Assembly: GCA_023489275.1 (NCBI GenBank)
Contig: JAMDDD010000008.1
Location: 1-64,000 of the forward strand
Origin: Actinomycetota bacterium
GTDB taxonomy: Bacteria > Actinomycetota > Thermoleophilia > BMS3ABIN01
Direction of reading: 5' to 3'
Length of the DNA stretch: 64,000 bases
Shown here: positions 58,358 through 64,000 of the stretch, piece after piece
How the letters are laid out: each line of letters begins with the position of its first letter
Position numbering within the stretch: the first letter of the stretch is position 1
Made by a program: the position numbers and the translations under genes
Notes under the pieces: generated by a model
Told to the model about the DNA's origin: nothing
Databases searched by the model: none
What the model saw: only the letters and a program-made list of their open reading frames with translations

Positions 58358-59467
58358 TTAACCCGGCGAGTTTACCCGCCGGAGAAATTCCTGGTAATTA
58401 TCGGTGAAGAAGTGGTGGCCGGCGGCGTCGCCAGTGGCCACATAGTAAAGATAATCAACTTTGGCCGGAGTCAGCGCCGCTTGCATCGAAGCCAGCCCCG
58501 GGTTACAGATCGGTGCCGGCGGCAGACCGGAAAACAGGCGGGTGTTAAATGGCGATCGGATCTCCAGGTCCTGCTTAGTAAGACCGTCTTTCCAGTAACC
58601 GAGGGCATACTGGACAGTCGCATCGACCTCCAGCTTCATGCCTGAGGCCAACCGGTTGTAAATTACCGCCGCAACCAGCGGTCTCTCTTCCGGAACCTTC
58701 GCCTCCCGTTCAATCATTGAGGCAACGATCAAAATCTGATATGGAGTCAGGTTTGCCGGAGCGGTCCGCACATGGGCGGCGCCGCTCCAGTCAAGCCGCG
58801 CGGTCTGTTCACGGAAGGCCGCCAGCTGCCGGGAGACAAGCGAGGCGGCGTTGGCGCCGGCGTCCAGGCTGTAGGTGCTGGGAAATAGAAATCCTTCCAG
58901 CGTGCCGGCGCCTTCGGCGCCCGCAAGCGGCAAAAGCTTGCCGGAGGCGGTCGAGGCCGCCAGGTACTCACTGGCTGAGACCGGCGTCCGCAGCGATACC
59001 AGTTTGGCGATATCGGCATCGCTGTAACCCTCGGGAATGGTCAGTTTTCCCTCAGACGCCTGCCGGCCCGATTCCAGGTCGAAAATGATGTTCTGAACGG
59101 GCTCTCCTCGCTGAAACCGGTAAACGCCTGCCTTCAGCTTGCCGGAAGCGCCGGTGTCATCAGCGGCGCGCATGAAATCATCCTTGCTGGCGATCACGCC
59201 CGAGTCCGAAAGCAGAGAGGCGATCTGCCCGGCGCTGGTTCCTCCCGGGACGCGGACGGTGGCCTCACCGCCAGCCAGGATCCGGGGGCTTCCGGTCGTG
59301 GCGATCGCCGCGATAATGACGGCGCCAATTACGATGAAGATGCCGTAACGGCGCAAGAAAATAAAGAGCAGGCTCCTTCCCGGTCTGCCGGGCCGCCTCC
59401 GCCGGCGCGCTTCGCTTCCGCCTCGTCCGCCACCACCATGGGAAGACCCGGTCCTGGGCGCCATCAC
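58358..59467 (-). CDS. mltG: Endolytic transglycosylase MltG
   Basis: YQILIVASMIEREAKVPEERPLVAAVIYNRLASGMKLEVDATVQYALG. Confidence 0.94.
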   Translation of the reverse strand: MMAPRTGSSHGGGGRGGSEARRRRRPGRPGRSLLFIFLRRYGIFIVIGAVIIAAIATTGSPRILAGGEATVRVPGGTSAGQIASLLSDSGVIASKDDFMRAADDTGASGKLKAGVYRFQRGEPVQNIIFDLESGRQASEGKLTIPEGYSDADIAKLVSLRTPVSASEYLAASTASGKLLPLAGAEGAGTLEGFLFPSTYSLDAGANAASLVSRQLAAFREQTARLDWSGAAHVRTAPANLTPYQILIVASMIEREAKVPEERPLVAAVIYNRLASGMKLEVDATVQYALGYWKDGLTKQDLEIRSPFNTRLFSGLPPAPICNPGLASMQAALTPAKVDYLYYVATGDAAGHHFFTDNYQEFLRRVNSPG

Positions 59468-59904
59468 GACACCCTCCCGGCAGAGCGCAGGTAGTCATCG
59501 AGAAGCAGGCTGGCCGCCAGACTATGAGTCGAGTCCCGGCGCCTGGATTTCTTGACGGCCACGCTCCTGCCGGCTATCTTGCTGGTAAACCGCTCGTCCC
59601 AAAGAATCACAGGCACGCCAACCTGCTTCCGGAGATCTTCGGCAAACTTTTCCGCCTCTTGGGCCTGCGGCCCTAACCTGCCGCTCAATGACACCGGTAG
59701 CCCGACAATTACAGTGCCGGCGCCGGTTTTCGAGACTAGCCGCTGAAGCTCCTGGAGCCCGGCGCGCCCGGCCGCATCGGAAATCTCTTCGAGCGGCGTC
59801 GCGATAGTGCCAGAGGGATCGCTGATGGCGACTCCGGTATGGACTTTCCCGTAATCAAGCGCGATAACGCGGGCGCATTTTTTACCTTGTTTGTTGCCGG
59901 GCAT
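59464..59904 (-). CDS. ruvX: Holliday junction resolvase-like protein RuvX/YqgF
   Basis: VIALDYGKVHTGVAISDPSGTIATPL; VGLPVSLSGRLGPQA. Confidence 0.93.
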   Translation of the reverse strand: MPGNKQGKKCARVIALDYGKVHTGVAISDPSGTIATPLEEISDAAGRAGLQELQRLVSKTGAGTVIVGLPVSLSGRLGPQAQEAEKFAEDLRKQVGVPVILWDERFTSKIAGRSVAVKKSRRRDSTHSLAASLLLDDYLRSAGRVS

Positions 59905-59919
59905 AAAAAAGATGCAGGC

Positions 59920-62541
59920 CTAAGCGAGCTTTTCCCGCAGCCAGGTCTTGCCGCTGGCGAGGGCATCCCCAATCTTGCTTGTTTCCTTGCCGCCGCCGCG
60001 CGCCATGCCGGGCCGGCCGCCGCCCTTGCCGCCGACAATCACGGCAACTTCACGGATAAGATCGCCTGCTTTTAATCCCTTCTCAACCGCCTGATCGGAA
60101 AAGTTCGCCACCAGGCTAACGCCGCCGGCGATATCAGCGGCAAGTAATACCGCGGCGGCGCCCAACCGCTCTCTCAGGGCGTCCGACAGATCCAGCAACT
60201 GCTGCGCATCGCTCACTATTACTTCTTCTGCCAGGATCTTGATGCCGCCCGCCTCTTCCGCACGGCCGGCCAAATCGACCGCTGCCGAAGCCATCTTTCC
60301 GGCGGCCGCGTCCCTGGCCAGCTCCCGCAGCCCAGCCAGTTCTTCTTGCTGGCGCGCCAATGCATCCGGAAGCCGGAGCGGGTCGGTCTTTAACTCCGCG
60401 GCCAGTTCGGCAAGCAGCTGCTCGCGTTCGCGCAGGTAATCAATCGCCGCCTTTGAGGTGATTGCCTCAATCCGCCGCAGGCTGGCGCCGACACTGGATT
60501 CGGCAATAATCTTGAACGCGCCGATCTCCGCCGTGCTGTCAATATGGGTGCCGCCACAGAGCTCGCGGCTGAAGTCGCCCACCTCGATGACGCGGACATA
60601 CTCCCCGTATTTTTCATCAAACAGGGCAATGGCTCCCATGTCATGAGCATATTCCTTGGTGGTCGTAAACGCCTTCACCGGGTGATTCTCGATAATCTTT
60701 CTGTTGACCATGTCCTCAATCTGTCTCAACTCCCCATCCGTCAGCGCCGCGCCGTGAGTGAAATCAAAGCGGAGTTTTTCCGGACCGACGGACGAACCTG
60801 CCTGGCGCACCTGCTCACCCAGGAGCTGCCTGAGCGCATTATGAAGCAGATGCGTGGCCGTGTGATTGCACGCAACAGCGTGCCGGCGCACCCGGTTGAC
60901 CATTACTTTTGCCCGGGCCCCGGCCTCGACCCGGCCTTCCACCACTTCGGCAAGAATCACCTGATCACCATCAAGCGAGATCACCCCGGCGACATCGGCT
61001 TTGCCATCATCAGTGTGGATCCAGCCAGTGTCAGAGATCTGGCCTCCCGATTCCGCGTAGAAGGGCGACTCCCGCAACTTGAGGGCAACCCGCCCATTCT
61101 CCAGTTCCCTCAAATCTCCGATCGACGTGTAGAGTTCATTTTTTTGAAAGGAACGGTCACCAGAGCCGCCCTTGGCCCGGCGCCCCAGCTCGGCCAGTGC
61201 TTCACGCTCCTCGTCGCCCACCGACCTCACGGCAGCGCGCGCCCGGCGCCGCTGATCATCCATTAACCTGTCAAATTCCTCCGTATCGACTTCGAGCCCC
61301 TCATCGTGCAGAATCTCGCTGGTCAGATCAAATGGAAAACCATACGTGTCATGCAGGCGGAAGGCGACCTCCCCTTCTACCGTGTGCCCGCCGGCGGCCC
61401 TGGTCGCAGCGATGGTCTCCGCGAGAATGGCATTTCCCTGCTCAAGCGTCAAACCGAAGCGCTCCTCTTCCTGCGCGGCGGCCTCCTCGATCATCTTCTG
61501 GTTTCTGGCCAGTTCCGGATAGGCTCCTTGCATCTGCGCGACCACCTGCCGGCACAGCCTCGCCAGAAACGGCTTACTGATCTCCAGCGTCGATGCCGCC
61601 TGGATGGCCCGGCGCATCACCCTTCTGAGCACGTAACCGCGCCCTTCATTGCCGGCGAAAACGCCGGCGGCGATCAGGAAAGCGATTGCCCGCGAGTGGT
61701 CCGCCAGCACGCGGATAGCACGGTCGTGCTTCTCAGCTTCGCCATACTCGACTCCGGCCGTTTCAGAGACAAAGTCGATTAAAGGCTGGAAAAGATCAGT
61801 GGTAAACACGCTGAGTCTGCCTTCCATGACGGCGGCAATCCGTTCCAGTCCCATCCCGGTGTCGACGTTCCGGCGCGGCAGCCTGGTCAGAACTCCAGCT
61901 TCGTCGCGGTTAAATTCCATGAACACCAGGTTCCAGAACTCGACAAATCTGTCGCAATCACAACCGGGCCGGCAATCGGGCCGGCCGCAGCCGGCGGCCT
62001 CTCCCAGATCGAAATAAAGCTCAGTGCAAGGACCGCAGGGACCGGTGGGCCCGGCCGACCAGAAATTGTCGCCGGTGGAAAGCGGCACGATTCGATCTTC
62101 CGCCAGGCCCGCTTTGATCCAGTTGCTCCTTGCTTCCTCATCGGCCGGCACATCGCTGTCTCCCTGGAAGATGCTGACCCACAGCCTGTCCGTGTCCAGC
62201 TTGAGTTCCTCCGTTGAGAAGCGCCAGGCCAGATCGATCGCGCCCTCCTTGAAATAATCGCCGAAGGAAAAGTTCCCCAGCATCTCAAAGAAGGTAAGAT
62301 GGCGCGCCGTTTTCCCGACGTTGTCGATGTCGGTGGTGCGGAAGCATTTCTGGCAGGTCGTCAGCCGCGGGTGCGGCTCCTGTTGAATTCCCAAAAAGTA
62401 TGGCTTGAACTGCTGCATACCGGCGGTGGTAAGCAGCACCGAAGGATCATTTACCGGTACCAGCGACGCGCTGGGGCGGCTCTGGTGACCGTTCCTTTCA
62501 AAAAACTCGCGAAACCTGGAGCGAATCTCGTGACTTTTCAA
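59920..62541 (-). CDS. alaS: Alanyl-tRNA synthetase
   Basis: FREFFERNGHQSRPSASLVPVNDPSVLLTTAGMQQFKPYFLG. Confidence 0.97.
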   Translation of the reverse strand: MKSHEIRSRFREFFERNGHQSRPSASLVPVNDPSVLLTTAGMQQFKPYFLGIQQEPHPRLTTCQKCFRTTDIDNVGKTARHLTFFEMLGNFSFGDYFKEGAIDLAWRFSTEELKLDTDRLWVSIFQGDSDVPADEEARSNWIKAGLAEDRIVPLSTGDNFWSAGPTGPCGPCTELYFDLGEAAGCGRPDCRPGCDCDRFVEFWNLVFMEFNRDEAGVLTRLPRRNVDTGMGLERIAAVMEGRLSVFTTDLFQPLIDFVSETAGVEYGEAEKHDRAIRVLADHSRAIAFLIAAGVFAGNEGRGYVLRRVMRRAIQAASTLEISKPFLARLCRQVVAQMQGAYPELARNQKMIEEAAAQEEERFGLTLEQGNAILAETIAATRAAGGHTVEGEVAFRLHDTYGFPFDLTSEILHDEGLEVDTEEFDRLMDDQRRRARAAVRSVGDEEREALAELGRRAKGGSGDRSFQKNELYTSIGDLRELENGRVALKLRESPFYAESGGQISDTGWIHTDDGKADVAGVISLDGDQVILAEVVEGRVEAGARAKVMVNRVRRHAVACNHTATHLLHNALRQLLGEQVRQAGSSVGPEKLRFDFTHGAALTDGELRQIEDMVNRKIIENHPVKAFTTTKEYAHDMGAIALFDEKYGEYVRVIEVGDFSRELCGGTHIDSTAEIGAFKIIAESSVGASLRRIEAITSKAAIDYLREREQLLAELAAELKTDPLRLPDALARQQEELAGLRELARDAAAGKMASAAVDLAGRAEEAGGIKILAEEVIVSDAQQLLDLSDALRERLGAAAVLLAADIAGGVSLVANFSDQAVEKGLKAGDLIREVAVIVGGKGGGRPGMARGGGKETSKIGDALASGKTWLREKLA

Positions 62542-62550
62542 CTAGGCGTA

Positions 62551-63381
62551 TCAACTCTCCTTTCCCTCCCGCTGCTCTATCTCGGCGCGCACCTTTGCCA
62601 GCGCTCTCCGGATCAGGCGGGACACATGCATCTGCGATACGCCTATGTTCGCTGCTATCTGTGACTGAGTCAAGCCTTGAAAAAACCTTTGATGCAGGAT
62701 TATGCGCTCGCGCTTGCTTAACTGCTCCATTCCCGGCTCGAGGATGATCCGCCGGTCCGCAGCCTCAAAGCCGGGCTCAAATTCGCCGATGGACTCCATC
62801 GGCGACCTGTCGTCTTCTTCTTCGCCGCCGAGCCGGTGATCCAGCGATAGGGCGCTCCTGGACCTGCCGGCCTCGATCGCTTCCATAACTTCTTCCGGTG
62901 AGGCTCCCGTGGCGTCAGCCAGTTCCTCGACTGTTGGCGACCGGTGGTTGGAGCTGGCCAGCGTACTGGTCACCTGCTCCAGGCGAATGTTAAGCTCCAG
63001 CATTCCCCGCGGCACTTTCAGCGCCCACCCCTTGTCGCGAAAATAGCGCTTGATTTCACCGATGATATTTGGTGTCGCATAGGTGGAAAGGGCCACGCCA
63101 CGGGTGGAATCAAACCGGTCAATCGCCTTGATGAGACCGATGCAGCCGACCTGCACCAGATCCTCAAGTTGCTCTCCCCGCTGACTGTACCGGCGGGAGA
63201 CACCGAAAACAAGAGGCATGTAACGAACGATCAACTCTTCCCGGGCGCGGGAATCGCCCATGGTGTGATACGCGTGCAGCAACTGCTTTTCTTCGTTGCG
63301 ACGATGACGAACACTGATTGTAGGATCGGGACCGCACAATACCGCTGGCATCTGACCACCTCCATCGAATTTGCCCTTCAT
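62551..63381 (-). CDS. SigB/SigF-type alternative sigma factor
   Basis: RYMPLVFGVSRRYSQRGEQLEDLVQVGCIGLIKAIDRFD; LSKRERIILHQRFFQGLTQSQIAANIGVSQMHVSRL. Confidence 0.92.
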   Translation of the reverse strand: MKGKFDGGGQMPAVLCGPDPTISVRHRRNEEKQLLHAYHTMGDSRAREELIVRYMPLVFGVSRRYSQRGEQLEDLVQVGCIGLIKAIDRFDSTRGVALSTYATPNIIGEIKRYFRDKGWALKVPRGMLELNIRLEQVTSTLASSNHRSPTVEELADATGASPEEVMEAIEAGRSRSALSLDHRLGGEEEDDRSPMESIGEFEPGFEAADRRIILEPGMEQLSKRERIILHQRFFQGLTQSQIAANIGVSQMHVSRLIRRALAKVRAEIEQREGKES

Positions 63382-63640
63382 GACGAAGGACCTTTTGACC
63401 CCACTTTTTTCGATAGCGTGGATACCCTCCGGCCGGAAGCCTTGTGCAACATTGTCCCAGAGCTCCGTCCGCCCGCTTGCCCGCGCTTCCCCGGCCTTAA
63501 CGAATCATCAGAAAAGTCCGGGAGTTTTAGATTTACCCGGTGTTTCGAAGACTAAACATCGATTAAAACTTGCAGATGCATCAACCCGCGCCGATTATTT
63601 AACTCGAGAGACGGTCACAAGAAAGGCTTCCGCAGCACTT

Positions 63641-63919
63641 TCAAACGACGTAATCAATGTTTGCCGGTTCCGGTGGCTTTTCCTCAAGCTGCTGGTCGAT
63701 TTCTTTTTCCTTGCGATCCGCCGCCTGCTTCCCGGCATTGACAGCTTTTTCGATCCTGATTTTCAAGTCAGCCTGCGTTTTTTTTAGCTCATCCGGCAAA
63801 TTGGAGAGGACTGTCATCATATCCTTTCCTGTCTCAGCCGCCCGTTTCTGCGCGTAGATAATCGTCGCCGCGGCGCCGATGACGATAGCTAAACCAGCTT
63901 TGGATACCAAATTACTCAA
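63641..63919 (-). CDS. Small YtxH-like protein
   Basis: N-terminal TM GLAIVIGAAATIIYA and amphipathic helical tail. Confidence 0.5.
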   Translation of the reverse strand: MSNLVSKAGLAIVIGAAATIIYAQKRAAETGKDMMTVLSNLPDELKKTQADLKIRIEKAVNAGKQAADRKEKEIDQQLEEKPPEPANIDYVV

Positions 63920-64000
63920 TTTTGTCTCCCCGACTACTTGACCACAGAGATAAAATCGCCTCCGAGACGCCGGCCGACAGGCCCGCTACTTTTTTTACCG

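Overview
The window looks like a bacterial chromosome segment, possibly Actinomycetota-like by gene content (low-confidence guess). Housekeeping genes are: pilT; zinc uptake (znuBCA + zur); gltX; a thiamine operon under a TPP riboswitch; rpoD; dnaG; dgt; ppdK; glyQS; recO; mltG; ruvX; alaS and an alternative sigma factor. It is interrupted by two related mobile elements, each abutting the 3' end of a tRNA gene and carrying a large serine recombinase. Element A is left of tRNA-Pro, continues beyond the window's left edge, and is visible from 1 to ~4145. Element B lies between tRNA-Glu and a 14-bp repeat, ~9402-27332. The elements share: (i) serine recombinases whose 3' ends run antisense into the target tRNA; (ii) paralogous XRE regulators; (iii) a ~200-250 nt structured intergenic element with clear compensatory base changes between copies; (iv) a perfect DnaA box TTATCCACA; (v) a promoter-like motif TTGACA-N8-G(n)-TACCAT whose spacer contains a poly-G tract (n=12 and n=17), upstream of exported or membrane-protein genes. 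I propose these as one family of tRNA-targeted serine-integrase elements with slippage-switchable cargo promoters and a shared structured (replication/transfer or RNA) locus. Joining the two 14-bp repeats of element B in silico gives the recombinase a different 25-residue C-terminal tail, so integration appears to swap the 3' end of the gene. Other notable items: a type IIG R-M gene split by an IS3-family element with a clean 4-bp target duplication; a likely frameshift at a G8 tract in dgt; a small His-rich exported protein divergent from zur; and a zinc-ribbon/HExxH fusion protein in element B.
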